Assembly: GCF_029203305.1 (NCBI RefSeq)
Contig: NC_089464.1
Span: forward strand, 496,001-560,000
Direction of reading: 5' to 3'
Length of the DNA stretch: 64,000 nucleotides
From: Yamadazyma tenuis
Taxonomy: Eukaryota > Ascomycota > Pichiomycetes > Serinales > Debaryomycetaceae
Position 1 is the stretch's first letter. Each line of letters opens with the position of its first letter. Below the pieces are notes generated by a model, which saw only the letters and a program-made list of their open reading frames with translations, was not told the origin of the DNA and ran no database searches. Shown in pieces: positions 1 through 10,923 of this stretch. The position numbers and the translations under genes are program-made.

Positions 1-1
1 T

Positions 2-1126
2 GATGATTTGTACATGGGAAACAAATTCCCAAGAGTTCGTGGTGAAGAATATTGGACTTTTGTTGATAAATTTATCACAGCTGTGAAAAAGCGGTTTCCT
101 AACGCCGTTTTGCATTATGAAGATTTTGGTGTATCAACAGGAAGAATAATGTTGCATCGTTATAGAGATGCTTTACCATCTTTCAATGATGATATTCAAG
201 GTACAGGAGCTGTCGTCATGGCGTCATTCCTCGCTGCTCTTAAATTTTCCAACAGAAGGTTACAAGACAGTAGGATTTTAATTTATGGAGCTGGTCTGGC
301 TGGTTTGGGAGTAGCAGACCAAATTGTAAACCATATGGTGAACATTGGTATGGAACGTGAGGATGCTTTGAGCAGAATCCATACTATGGATAGAAGAGGA
401 TTAATTTTACAAAGTTTTCCTGATTCTTCAGAAGGTCAAATTAAATATGCTGACCCGGATGCTGATTGGGAGAATGTTGATACGAAGAGCTTGGTGGAAT
501 GTGTTCGTCATGTGAAACCAACCCTTTTGGTTGGTTGTTCTACCCAGGCAGGTGCTTTTACTGAAGATGTTATCAAGGAAATGTATAAGCATAATTCCCA
601 ACCAATTGTGTTTCCATTGTCTAACCCTACTCGTTTGCACGAAGCTTTCCCAGTGGACGTTATGAAATGGACTGATAATAATGCTTTAATTGCCACTGGA
701 TCACCATTTGAACCCGTGGATGGTTACTATATTTCTGAAAACAATAATTGTTTTACCTTCCCTGGTATTGGATTGGGAGCAGTTTTATCTCGTTGTACTA
801 CCATTTCCGATACAATGATATCTGCTGCTGTCGACCAATTGTCGTCCTTATCACCAAAAATGGAAAATCCTAAGAATGGATTGTTACCAAGATTGGAAGA
901 GATTGACGAAGTTAGTGCTTATGTTGCGACTGCTGTTATCTTGCAAAGTTTGAAGGAGGGTAATGCCAGAGTTGAATTAGAGACCAATCCTGATGGAGAA
1001 TTCGTCGAAGTTCCAAGAGACTTCAAAAAGTGCTTGAAATGGGTTCAAGCACAAATGTGGAAACCAATCTACAGACCATTAATAAAGGTGGAACACGTTC
1101 CAGAGATACACACATTCCAGAGTTAA
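2..1126 (+). CDS. MAE1: NAD-dependent malic enzyme, C-terminal part (5' truncated by window edge)
   Basis: Oxidative decarboxylation of malate to pyruvate, in mitochondria in yeasts. The window starts inside the gene, so only the last 374 residues are visible, and a TTG at 8 is not a true start. Visible marks are the metal-binding DDIQGTGAV segment, the dinucleotide-binding GAG-x-AG-x-G motif, and the SNPT and GSPF segments typical of malic enzymes. The x in GAG-x-AG is a CTG codon at 296-298. Family members have Ser there, which supports CUG-Ser decoding. The gene is convergent with the hydrolase gene downstream, 191 bp between stop codons. Confidence 0.93.
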   Translation, partial: DDLYMGNKFPRVRGEEYWTFVDKFITAVKKRFPNAVLHYEDFGVSTGRIMLHRYRDALPSFNDDIQGTGAVVMASFLAALKFSNRRLQDSRILIYGAGLAGLGVADQIVNHMVNIGMEREDALSRIHTMDRRGLILQSFPDSSEGQIKYADPDADWENVDTKSLVECVRHVKPTLLVGCSTQAGAFTEDVIKEMYKHNSQPIVFPLSNPTRLHEAFPVDVMKWTDNNALIATGSPFEPVDGYYISENNNCFTFPGIGLGAVLSRCTTISDTMISAAVDQLSSLSPKMENPKNGLLPRLEEIDEVSAYVATAVILQSLKEGNARVELETNPDGEFVEVPRDFKKCLKWVQAQMWKPIYRPLIKVEHVPEIHTFQS

Positions 1127-1317
1127 GACCGGAATTTACATTTAGTTCCTATAATTATATTCATTTATTCAAAGATTACTCTTAAACGGTTTGTTTATAG
1201 ACTTAATATAGATCACCCCATAAGTATTGTGGTATGAAAACTCGGTTTGAGTCATTCAGAAACACTAATGTTCATAATCGCTTATATGTTTCAATATTCT
1301 CCTCTTTGTACGCATAT

Positions 1318-2499
1318 TCACAATGATTCGTTCAAGTATTTCACTAATCTAGTAAATGCAAAGTACCGCTCAGGATCAACATCCTTCTTATATCTCTTAA
1401 TGATATCATACTCCATGAAAAACAAGGCATCATGCAATCCCCAAGGCTCAACAAAGCATGTGAGTTTAGCTCTTCCTTTTTTACTGCTGGTAACCTCAAA
1501 CTCAGGTAATAGCTTATTATTGGAATCGTTAGACCAGATGATTTCTTTCACCCCAAATACATCCTGAGACCATTTGTGAATATGATCTCTAAAAGATTCG
1601 TCTTCCCCGTAGAGTAAAAAGACTTCACTCTTTTCGTTGGCGAAGAATTTGTTTGTATTCCAATCGACAGTTTGTTTATTTGACCACGCAAAGTATGGGT
1701 GGAGGTGTTTCTTCTCATCATCAATGAACAAAATCTCATGCTCCCGTCTGAACTGTTTGAAGTTAATCAAATCCCTGTTTTGGCCTTCGTAGTATGATTT
1801 TCCTGGCTTGTAGTCATCTAAATTAGCCATCAAATCTACCCATGGAGATATCAACACAAGCTTGGTGGGGTTTATCAAGTATGGCTTTTCTTCCTTAAGG
1901 TATTCGGTATAACTAATGGATAAATGAGCACCAGCGGAATCCCCGAATAAAATGAGGTTGGTATTTCCTTCATCCACCAACTTCTGATAAATACTATCCA
2001 ACTGTCTTAATTGTCTAGGAAACTTGTGGCCCCGACAAACCAAGTCGTAATCTAAAAATAATAATGATACATTCTTGCTGGCATCGATTGAATTGTATAA
2101 AGCAATCAACGTTTTCATCTGCTCTAATTGGGTCTGCATAAAGTATCCTCCTCCATGACTATATATTATCATTGGATCGGATTTGGATCTTTGCGTGGGT
2201 TTTGCAACCCAAATTCCTGAGGTCCCATATCTTTGTCCATAATGCGGTAAGGTTTTTACATCATTGTAGTGCACTCGTTTTGCCAAGTTGAATAACGTGT
2301 TATTGGTCATGATATCAAGACAGCGAGTGTCAGTGATGGGCATCATAAGTCCTTTCCTGTAAATTGTTAGCTTGATACAAATATGGAGCCTGCGTTCGTA
2401 CTTCCTGAAGTGAGTAGTTCCAAGAAAGTACTTGAATATAACAACGAGAAGAGAAAATGGAAGTTCAATTAAGCGGGCAATCCCCTGAGCTGAGATCAT
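1318..2499 (-). CDS. SAY1: Membrane-anchored alpha/beta hydrolase, steryl-acetyl hydrolase-like
   Basis: A 393-residue serine hydrolase of the hormone-sensitive-lipase type. It has the oxyanion-hole motif HGGG at residues 115-118, the nucleophile motif GDSAG at 186-190 (Ser188), and a late GLHDALFF segment (about 353) supplying the catalytic His. A hydrophobic stretch at about 10-27 looks like an N-terminal membrane anchor. This layout matches yeast Say1, which removes acetyl groups from sterols at the ER. Substrate is inferred from family only; other fungal esterases share the motifs. The start is the first ATG; divergent from ADK1 with 421 bp between. Confidence 0.7.
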   Translation of the reverse strand: MISAQGIARLIELPFSLLVVIFKYFLGTTHFRKYERRLHICIKLTIYRKGLMMPITDTRCLDIMTNNTLFNLAKRVHYNDVKTLPHYGQRYGTSGIWVAKPTQRSKSDPMIIYSHGGGYFMQTQLEQMKTLIALYNSIDASKNVSLLFLDYDLVCRGHKFPRQLRQLDSIYQKLVDEGNTNLILFGDSAGAHLSISYTEYLKEEKPYLINPTKLVLISPWVDLMANLDDYKPGKSYYEGQNRDLINFKQFRREHEILFIDDEKKHLHPYFAWSNKQTVDWNTNKFFANEKSEVFLLYGEDESFRDHIHKWSQDVFGVKEIIWSNDSNNKLLPEFEVTSSKKGRAKLTCFVEPWGLHDALFFMEYDIIKRYKKDVDPERYFAFTRLVKYLNESL

Positions 2500-3670
<1,171 letters not shown>

Positions 3671-3731
3671 GTTGTTTTGGTTCTTTTTGTGTATAATTTA
3701 GTTTTGTATATACATACATAATATGTTCCAA

Positions 3732-5264
3732 TCAGATCCTTTCTCTTTTCAACCCAGAGTGGGCATCTTCAAGTGCTCCTCGCTTACGAGTCTCATTATA
3801 ACAATTAGCATGGACTATCTTTCTACTTCCCTTAGGTTCCCCGGGTTGTAGTATACAATTGTACCAACACCATTCACCCAACTCCTCATTGAATGAACCT
3901 TTTACTTGCTCCCTGCAAATCAAGCACTTATTGTTCATATTAGTCTCGGTAGAAGGAATTATCACATATGGGATTTCTTTCGACTCCTGAGGCTTGAATT
4001 GGGAAGAAGATTGGGTAGAATTAGCAATGTTGACTTGAAATTCAAGGAGATTTTCATCTTTGAATTTGGCCCAGTCAACGTCATCCAAGTACCAGCTTCT
4101 GGATTGAACATTGCTAGAACTTTTGAACTTTTGGCTTATACGAAAATGCCAGTCTAAATGTAATCTTTTTCGATTTTTTCCAACATCATCAGTATTGAAT
4201 CTTTTACCACAAATAGAACATTTTAATCCTTTACTCTCATAAAGTAAATTCTTGCACTGAATAGACACATTGGGGCTTGAAATGAATCCTTGCACTGATT
4301 GGGAGGTCACTTTCAACTTGTTGAGTTCATTGTACTTGAGTTGCTCATATTCAGACCTGATCATTTGATAACCCAAAATCAGACTGAAGACATCGGAGTG
4401 ATCATTTGGGTTCCCCTTAGGGTAGTTTATTTCGTAGACCCGAGGACTATTGAAATCTTGCTCAAAGGTGATGATACCTTCGTTGATAAGCCTATCAAAA
4501 AGGTCATTAGCAGAGCTTGCTGGGACCGTATTGACTTTAGGAGTTGCCGGTAAAGACGAAGGGATGTTGGATCTGAGAGTTGGAGTGGAATTAGGGCTCG
4601 AGTTTGCAGAAGTTGAAGACCTATTCAATTCCTGATGTTTAATGGTGTTTAGCTGTGCTTCGACGGCCTTCAACTCATTGGGCTGCATTTTCTGATTTTG
4701 CAATAAAAACTTCAACTGGTTCAATGCATTAAATCTCTCATTGAGTTTAGTGTCATTAGAATTGTTGTTTAGCTTATTGTGGAAAATAGGTAACAACTCA
4801 TCAATATCTCGTATTAACCTAGAGTTACTTAGTTCATTTCCGTTGTTAACTGGGCCCGCTTTTTTGAGGAAAGCTCCGATCTTTTCAAGTTCTCCCGGTG
4901 GGAATAACGGTATATTTGTTCCCTTAGCTTTAGTCAAACGCCATGTCTCGAATAAATTTTGCAATTTTTTTCGGACATTATCATCGACAAGTAGGTAAAC
5001 GTGACTGAAAAGCTTGAATATATCATCTCCTATCAAGATATTGTACGGGTTGCCAACATTTTTGCAGATAGAATCAAGTAAATATAACGCAAAGAGTTTC
5101 TGTTCAGGTAAGCACTTGTAGATTCTAGCGGTGATCACATCTAGAATTCCATCCCCTTCATCAGTATTTTCAGCAGCTATTGTTGTGAGTGTATCTATTA
5201 TAGGCCGAGAGTTGAATGTCAACTCTTTCAAACTTTGGGCGTATTCTTGAACGATCTCTGACAT
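3732..5264 (-). CDS. PCF11: Pre-mRNA cleavage complex II (CF IA) subunit Pcf11
   Basis: Nuclear mRNA 3'-end processing and transcription-termination factor. The N-terminal 135 residues form a CTD-interacting domain: the repeated helices including TLTTIAAEN and LFALYLLDSICKNVG bind phosphorylated RNA polymerase II CTD. The C-terminal half contains two zinc-binding segments, one with CSICGKRF followed by HLDWHF, and one starting CLICREQVKG and ending in a Cys/His cluster. These flank the region that binds Clp1 in the family. Low-complexity Ser/Asn/Pro sequence lies between. At 510 residues it is a little shorter than baker's-yeast Pcf11 (about 626). Confidence 0.9.
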   Translation of the reverse strand: MSEIVQEYAQSLKELTFNSRPIIDTLTTIAAENTDEGDGILDVITARIYKCLPEQKLFALYLLDSICKNVGNPYNILIGDDIFKLFSHVYLLVDDNVRKKLQNLFETWRLTKAKGTNIPLFPPGELEKIGAFLKKAGPVNNGNELSNSRLIRDIDELLPIFHNKLNNNSNDTKLNERFNALNQLKFLLQNQKMQPNELKAVEAQLNTIKHQELNRSSTSANSSPNSTPTLRSNIPSSLPATPKVNTVPASSANDLFDRLINEGIITFEQDFNSPRVYEINYPKGNPNDHSDVFSLILGYQMIRSEYEQLKYNELNKLKVTSQSVQGFISSPNVSIQCKNLLYESKGLKCSICGKRFNTDDVGKNRKRLHLDWHFRISQKFKSSSNVQSRSWYLDDVDWAKFKDENLLEFQVNIANSTQSSSQFKPQESKEIPYVIIPSTETNMNNKCLICREQVKGSFNEELGEWCWYNCILQPGEPKGSRKIVHANCYNETRKRGALEDAHSGLKRERI

Positions 5265-5894
5265 TTAAAACGATGAAGTATTCAAGAGATGGTTTTGTCG
5301 CGAATATCTTCATATAAGAACTCACATATGCATATAGGCTGCAAGGTTTGAGTAAATACTGGGACAAAATTTGTAAAGCAAATAAGCCTAGAGCTGATTT
5401 AGAAATAGGTGACAAGCATCAAAAGTGGCCTTTAACACTCTGAGCAGATTGTTCCCATCTTTGGTAGAGTGTATTTGCCTATTCAACATTAAACCCAGTA
5501 ACCAAAATAAGATGTTGAACAATTCTGCAATGCTTTGTATTGTACAAGATCTCCCGTGAAAGACATTACACACAACCATCTCATACACCGAAATATACCC
5601 ATTGAGTCTTATTGATCTTTAACCACAAGAAGAATAAGAAGAATAAGAAGAATAAGAAGTCAATTCTACGCTAAATGATAACTTGAACATTTACTTTCCC
5701 TCCTTTCTTTATTGTAGATTTACAAGGATAAGAATTAATAGCCTCCGGCGACGTTTTGAACATCAAATCATCTAATTTAAACTTTGGTTACTCTTATCAC
5801 TTGTATGACCATCTGCGAATGGTAATAAATCATGTGGGTAAGCGCGGTGAGAAAAACTAGGATGTGAAAAAATTTTCTTCCTCTATCCACAAAT
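5265..5894. promoter_or_regulatory. Divergent intergenic region, PCF11/YHM2
   Basis: 630 bp between two divergent genes. It contains a 9-bp microsatellite at 5627-5659 and a 66-codon minus-strand ORF (5388-5588) that has no recognised feature and is probably chance. No tRNA boxes were seen. Confidence 0.5.
5627..5659. repeat. AAGAAGAAT microsatellite
   Basis: About 3.7 copies of a 9-bp purine-rich unit in the PCF11/YHM2 intergenic region. All purine on the plus strand. Confidence 0.85.
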
Positions 5895-6812
5895 ATGTCA
5901 CCAGCAGCTGATAGTAGCGGAAGCAAAAGAGATAGTGCACTTGCTAGAGTTTTAGGATCAGCCTCGGCTGGAATCTGTGAAATTGGTGTTTTTCATCCGG
6001 TCGATACCATTTCTAAAAGATTAATGTCCAACCAGGGGAAAATTTCATCAGCTGCCCAATTGAACTCAGTGATTTTCAGAGAACATGCCGATAAAGCTTT
6101 ATCTAATAGAATTTTTACGTTGTTCCCAGGATTGGGATACGCTGCTGCCTATAAAATTTTGCAAAGAGTTTACAAGTACGGAGGTCAACCGTTTGCCAAT
6201 GAATTTTTATCTTCCAACTTTAGAGATTCTTACGAGCTGGTATTTGGAAAGAAAAATGGAAAGGCTTTGTTATCTGCTACTGCTGGTTCTCTTATTGGAA
6301 TTGGAGAAGTTGTATTGTTACCATTGGATGTGTTAAAGATCAAACGTCAAACAAACCCCGAATCTTTTAAAGGTAGAGGTTTCTTAAAGATCCTTCTGGA
6401 TGAAGGCTTTGGTTTATACAGAGGATGGGGTTGGACTGCTGCTAGAAACTGTCCTGGATCATTTGCATTATTTGGAGGTAATTCATTTGCCAAAGAATAC
6501 ATTTTTGGTTTAAGTGATCACTCCAGAGCCACTTGGTTCCAGAACTTTGTGACCTCTATTTTTGGTGCTTCAGCTTCATTAATTGTTTCAGCTCCATTAG
6601 ATGTTATCAAGACCAGAATTCAAAACAAAAACTTCGACAACCCCGAATCTGGTTTCACTATTTTGAAGAACATGGCCAAAAATGAAGGCCTAAGCTCATT
6701 CTTCAAAGGATTAACACCAAAATTGTTGACCACTGGTCCGAAATTGGTATTTTCTTTTGCGTTGGCACAATCATTAATTCCAGCGTTTGACAAGTTGATC
6801 AATCAAACCTAG
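5895..6812 (+). CDS. YHM2: Mitochondrial citrate/oxoglutarate carrier
   Basis: A 305-residue mitochondrial carrier of the inner membrane, expected to exchange citrate for oxoglutarate. Three carrier repeats are visible, each with a P-x-[DE]-x-x-[KR]-type signature: PVDTISKR near residue 34, PLDVLKIKRQ near 142 and PLDVIKTRIQ near 233. The segment GRGFLKILxDEGFGLYRGWGWTAARN and the following GSFALFGGN are characteristic of the Yhm2 subfamily. The start is the first ATG after a pyrimidine-rich leader. Divergent from PCF11. Confidence 0.93.
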   Translation: MSPAADSSGSKRDSALARVLGSASAGICEIGVFHPVDTISKRLMSNQGKISSAAQLNSVIFREHADKALSNRIFTLFPGLGYAAAYKILQRVYKYGGQPFANEFLSSNFRDSYELVFGKKNGKALLSATAGSLIGIGEVVLLPLDVLKIKRQTNPESFKGRGFLKILLDEGFGLYRGWGWTAARNCPGSFALFGGNSFAKEYIFGLSDHSRATWFQNFVTSIFGASASLIVSAPLDVIKTRIQNKNFDNPESGFTILKNMAKNEGLSSFFKGLTPKLLTTGPKLVFSFALAQSLIPAFDKLINQT

Positions 6813-6966
6813 AATTTACTTCTTTCTGTATATAGTAGACCTTTAATTTTCTAGTCAAATAATCTTTTTCCCGCACCTGAGTAGTTAGTCATCTTTGTGC
6901 GAAGATCCCGACCCACATGCTCATTTAAAGTAACTCACGGATATTTCACTAGAATATACTGCTGTA

Positions 6967-7197
6967 ATGAAGTTACTATATTTCATATACGTGTTGAAGG
7001 TTAATCTATTTTCAGTGATTGTGGAAAACACCCGATCTCAAAGTTTGAACTTACAATATATTCAAAGCTCTATGTTTGATGCTACATCCTGCCAACCCAC
7101 TGATGAGGAAATAGACATATCGTTTGTCAATAATGACACAGGTCTTACAGATGAACCATTTCCAGAGGATGTTGACTACATAGAGATCAACATATGA
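6967..7197 (+). CDS. Small hypothetical ORF, 76 codons, acidic C-terminus
   Basis: An ATG-initiated small ORF between YHM2 and the TPR-like gene. The first 20 residues are hydrophobic (starts MKLLYFIYVLK), and the rest is acidic, ending EDVDYIEINI. No homologue is recognised. A TTTTCAG acceptor-like string at about 7009-7015 leaves open that this is a downstream exon of a spliced gene, but no good donor or branch point was found upstream. It may also be chance. Confidence 0.25.
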   Translation: MKLLYFIYVLKVNLFSVIVENTRSQSLNLQYIQSSMFDATSCQPTDEEIDISFVNNDTGLTDEPFPEDVDYIEINI

Positions 7198-7369
7198 AAG
7201 TAGTACATCGATGCTTATGAGCACAAAGGTTGGTTAGGCATTTTGAATATGGAGTATGTTAATATGGGATTATATAGACATTATGTATAAAATAGACATT
7301 ATTGGGATTTAAAGCTTCTTATTTAATGTAACGCAGGTCGACTAGCATCTTCTTTATCACAGAGATGTA

Positions 7370-9121
7370 TTACTGTATCTGTTGCACGCCAAAGCTGTCA
7401 AAGTACTCCAATTTTTTTAGGCTCGCAACCTCTCGAACCCATCTGCTTCTCCCTATAATCACATCCAATTCCTCTACTGTTGTCTTGTTTTCAAGTAGGC
7501 ATAATCTAGTTACCAGTTCCACTTGCCTCTGTTTTCTAGAAAGCTTTTCGACTGCTCGTTCCCTTAAGCCCCCCGAAGTTCCAGCTAACGTCAGGGCATT
7601 TTTGAGGAATACTTTAGAGTTTTGAAGAAGTATGCTTTGATTCTTGATAGCCTGTTCATCGTTTAGTTGACATCGTTGTATGTCAATATCACTCCTGGCT
7701 ATAAGAACATTACTCAATTGGGAAACAAGAGTTCCTAGATTGTCTCCACCGGATTTTTGAAGAGCTTGCTTCTGTCCATTCATGAGCTCCTGGGCTTTCT
7801 TGAGATTATTGGTCATGATAGTTAGAGCCTGCCAGAAGGTTTTGATCATCTCTTGATGATTGCTTTCGTTGCATGTTTTCAAACTGATATCATTTCTATC
7901 CAAGAACCCCTGCAAACTATCAGATACAGCCAAATACTTCTCAGGGATATCAGCTATAGTTGAAAGGCTTGATTCCCACCACGATATGATCTCTGAAAGG
8001 TCATTGAGAATCAATGAATGATTATATGCTTTAGAAATTTTGTACTCATTAATTTGTTGGTCAGAAATGGACGACAAAAACTCCAGTTGTAAGTTCTTAG
8101 TTCCACTGAAGCTACCAATTAAATTATCTGCTATATGGTCACAAGTACTGAGAAAAGGCTCCACCAATTCTCGGAATATAGGGATATCTTGAGTTGGATT
8201 CTCCGTATTTTCGAGTATTGCATGGGATAATTTGTAGCACAAAGTGATGGTTTCAAACACATGAGGGGGCTGTAAAGTGTCTTCGCCAACAGCATTCTGA
8301 CTATCAATGGTGCTATCATGTGAAAACTCCGATGGATCTTGTAAGTTCAGGGTTTGGCCCATACTGTCAAGTTCTTCGACAAACAGCTGAAGTTGTGTAA
8401 CTTGTCGATCTAAAAGGTTTTGGAAAAGGCCCTTTGCTTTAGTTCCTAGTTCCATCACCTCAATTAATTGTATATCTCCATGATTCTTAATATCTTCCAA
8501 TACTTGTGTGTATGCTACTCCGGTATTGTAAAGCAAATCCATCAGCGGCTGAGTTCTAAGATCCTTTGATAGTTGGAGAGCTCTTTCATGGCTCTCAACA
8601 ACGGTAGGTAACTTTTGGACAACTGACTGAGCACTAAGCAACACATCATCCACATTTATCAATTCATTAATGTGGACCCCATCGGTTTGAAAGTATTGAT
8701 TATATACATGCAATAAAAGTCTTGAGATGTTATAGTGGATATCAAGATCTGAGATTGAGGCACTACTGTTAGCACTTTTCGACAATGCCAGCATGTAGGC
8801 ATCATATGCCCTTTGATAGAACCTAAGAGCCTTTGAAAAGTCTGAGCTTATCCAACGATCACCAGATTCTTCTTCAGTGGCACCTAGGTCCAAATAGTCA
8901 TCACTGGTCTCAGGCATGGGATGAGATGCCTCACTTTTAACTAGAGACTCCTGGAATCGTTTACCTTTGAATCCTTTTGCTGCATTTAGGTTAGTTCAAA
9001 CAAAGCGCAAATCGTGAAAACAGTACTTACTTTTCATTTGGGAAATAGTGAACGGTGCAGTATCTACAAGGTCTTTATTGAAATGGGAAAATAAATGCGA
9101 TTGAATGTAATCGCGTCTCAT
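7370..9121 (-). CDS. Spliced TPR-like protein of unknown function
   Basis: Two exons: 9031-9121 (91 nt) and 7370-8979, joined across a 51-nt intron, giving 566 residues. Without splicing the reading would start at the ATG at 8917 and lose 51 residues. A helical region around residues 60-160 has TPR-like alternation, including the segments FSKALRFYQRAYDAYMLAL and TQPLMDLLYNTGVAYTQVLE. The rest is mostly helical, with a Leu/Gln-rich C-terminal half. I do not recognise the family, and an assembly-factor or scaffold role would be guesswork. Its start codon is only 5 bp from that of the divergent gene at 9127. Confidence 0.75.
8980..9030 (-). other. Intron in the TPR-like gene
   Basis: Reading the minus strand: donor GTAAGTACT directly after ATGAAAA, branch point GAACTAAC, acceptor AAATGCAG. 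Removing these 51 nt joins exon 1 in frame to the long ORF, with the interruption after the first base of a codon. All three signals are near consensus. Confidence 0.85.
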
Positions 9122-9126
9122 TGTAG

Positions 9127-10509
9127 ATGAGTGCAGTATACTTCGATACCTTGAATGAATTGCTGCTTGAAATTCCACCTGATGGACTAGGGAAGAATGT
9201 TACTGTAGAGGTACCCGTTTATCTCCTTGGGTTGGTCGATGGACCTAAGAAGAGTGGACTTCTACTCGTGACAGACTTCCTTTCAGGTAAACCTTTTGTG
9301 AGCAAACAAAATGCTATTTCATTTGACATGCTCAGATCGGGAGGACCTTTGCCGGATGACTTCATATTCAGTATTCCGTGTACGCGGACATGCTACTCCC
9401 TGTTGTTAAAGCGATTTAAATCAGACCAGATTCTCTTTTCCAAGGCCCAGTTTCTGGCGGTTTCATTTGATCTTACCTACTCGCCGGAGGGTAAATGCAT
9501 TGGTAAAGAGATGGCTAGTGCCAACAATGTGGCAGATGTAGCTACATTCAAGAACCTTGCGGCTGCCAAAGCTTTGTTTGAACGATTCACCAAACTCGTG
9601 AATGATGATATTCAGCTGCGAGTAGCAGCGAGAGTAAAAGCTCTTTTGAAAAACAACGATGCCAAGCGACGTCGAGTTGATGAAGGCATATTCAGCTCGT
9701 GGAGACAGAGCAGAGTGACACATGGAGCAGATCTTGCATTCCATCAAAACCCAGTGGATGTAGAAACGCAGCAATTTGATGACTTTGTTGCCCCTAGAAT
9801 TAGTGACGAGACAATGATGAGCCAGCCAGAGCGTCAAGTGCCCAACACATCTCTCCTAACAGATACTACTGTCAATACAAATGGAAAGTCAGTTGGAACA
9901 GAGCTTGTTTGTACGTCGAATTCTTCCAATTCAAACGGCACGCTCATTTCACAAAATCAACCCACTCGTCCTGTTGCAGTAATTGCTGAATCGTCCCTTA
10001 GGTTTTCATCTCAAGGACTGCCTTCTTCTTGTTCCCTTCTATCTGACAAATTTGATAATTTTCTTGTGAATCGAATTTCTATCAACAGCCTTTTCAAGCT
10101 TCCAGAATCTGCCAGTGAAACTAACAAGGGTCATGTATTTGAAATCAAAGGATTCTTCCGACTGCCATTGCCGCTTGATCACTTTGTGGTTAAACCATAT
10201 GGTCGGACTCTCAAGTTTTCTGGGTTTAGACTCTTTTTATTCGAGGATTTGGGTTCTTCAAATTTAGATTACCTTGAATTGGAGTTCCCAAGTGTTGAAG
10301 AAACCTGTAGGTTTCTTGGGCTTTTAGAGGAAGAGGACTGGTTCTTGAAGCATGCCAGTGTCATTCGTGATTTGCAGAGAATTTTAGATAGAAGCGGTCC
10401 TATAGCAGCCAGTGTCACGAGGCGAAGTACTAAGTTAGCTGGTGGTAACACTGAGAGAAGCTACTGGACTTGTTGTGGAACTTTGCAGAGCTTGCTGCAA
10501 GGCTTTTAA
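9127..10509 (+). CDS. Possible OB-fold telomere protein (Cdc13-like), low-confidence assignment
   Basis: A 460-residue protein with no confident family match. Residues about 25-50 (VEVPVYLLGLVDGP, then LLLVTDFLSGK) resemble the first strands of telomeric single-strand-binding OB folds of the Pot1/Cdc13 type. A Ser/Thr/Asn-rich linker occupies roughly 190-310. A second beta-rich domain lies at about 320-450 (HVFEIKGFFRLPLP, then LKFSGFRLFLFED). Candida-clade Cdc13 proteins are known to be short two-OB-fold forms of roughly this size, so that is my best guess. The start is the first ATG; moving it downstream would remove the first beta strands. Confidence 0.55.
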   Translation: MSAVYFDTLNELLLEIPPDGLGKNVTVEVPVYLLGLVDGPKKSGLLLVTDFLSGKPFVSKQNAISFDMLRSGGPLPDDFIFSIPCTRTCYSLLLKRFKSDQILFSKAQFLAVSFDLTYSPEGKCIGKEMASANNVADVATFKNLAAAKALFERFTKLVNDDIQLRVAARVKALLKNNDAKRRRVDEGIFSSWRQSRVTHGADLAFHQNPVDVETQQFDDFVAPRISDETMMSQPERQVPNTSLLTDTTVNTNGKSVGTELVCTSNSSNSNGTLISQNQPTRPVAVIAESSLRFSSQGLPSSCSLLSDKFDNFLVNRISINSLFKLPESASETNKGHVFEIKGFFRLPLPLDHFVVKPYGRTLKFSGFRLFLFEDLGSSNLDYLELEFPSVEETCRFLGLLEEEDWFLKHASVIRDLQRILDRSGPIAASVTRRSTKLAGGNTERSYWTCCGTLQSLLQGF

Positions 10510-10923
10510 GGAATTGTAACAAAGTACTGACAACTAATCCCTCTCATGCATACGGAAATAGTGTTTTACGCCTACCATAATATAAAAAGATGCTATATTT
10601 TTCTTATCGCCAAGATTAAGTTTAACTATTTGCAATGAGAACAATAAGCCTTAGTAGCCACAAGACAGATTCCCATCGAAGGATAAATTAACCGCAGCAG
10701 GCGAGGCTGATAAGATCATTCTTTGCACTATAAATATCTGGGTGTGCGTCGCTCCACGTCTAAAACGTAGACTCCAGCCAGCGCGATGGCACGCTAATTT
10801 TAGAAGTGCACGCGGCGCGGCGTACTGCCCCTTTTTAGCGCATTCACACTGTAAACATCCATACTATAAAGAATAAAGACTCAGGAGTTTTTTGATCTTT
10901 TCTTAATTTTAAATCGATTCTAA
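10510..10923 (+). promoter_or_regulatory. Intergenic region upstream of the PIN2 homologue
   Basis: 414 bp. It contains a GC-rich stretch around 10808-10822 (alternating GCG), unusual for this AT-rich window, and a TATA-like CTATAAAG at about 10863, some 60 bp before the PIN2 ATG. I looked for tRNA boxes in the GC-rich part and found none. Confidence 0.45.

Noticed and set aside
5388..5588. 66-codon minus-strand ORF in the PCF11/YHM2 gap
   Set aside because: Hydrophobic but without homologue or promoter context; length expected by chance in AT-rich spacer.
10740..10825. GC-rich stretch upstream of PIN2 considered as a tRNA or snoRNA gene
   Set aside because: No A/B boxes, no C/D or H/ACA boxes in proper spacing.
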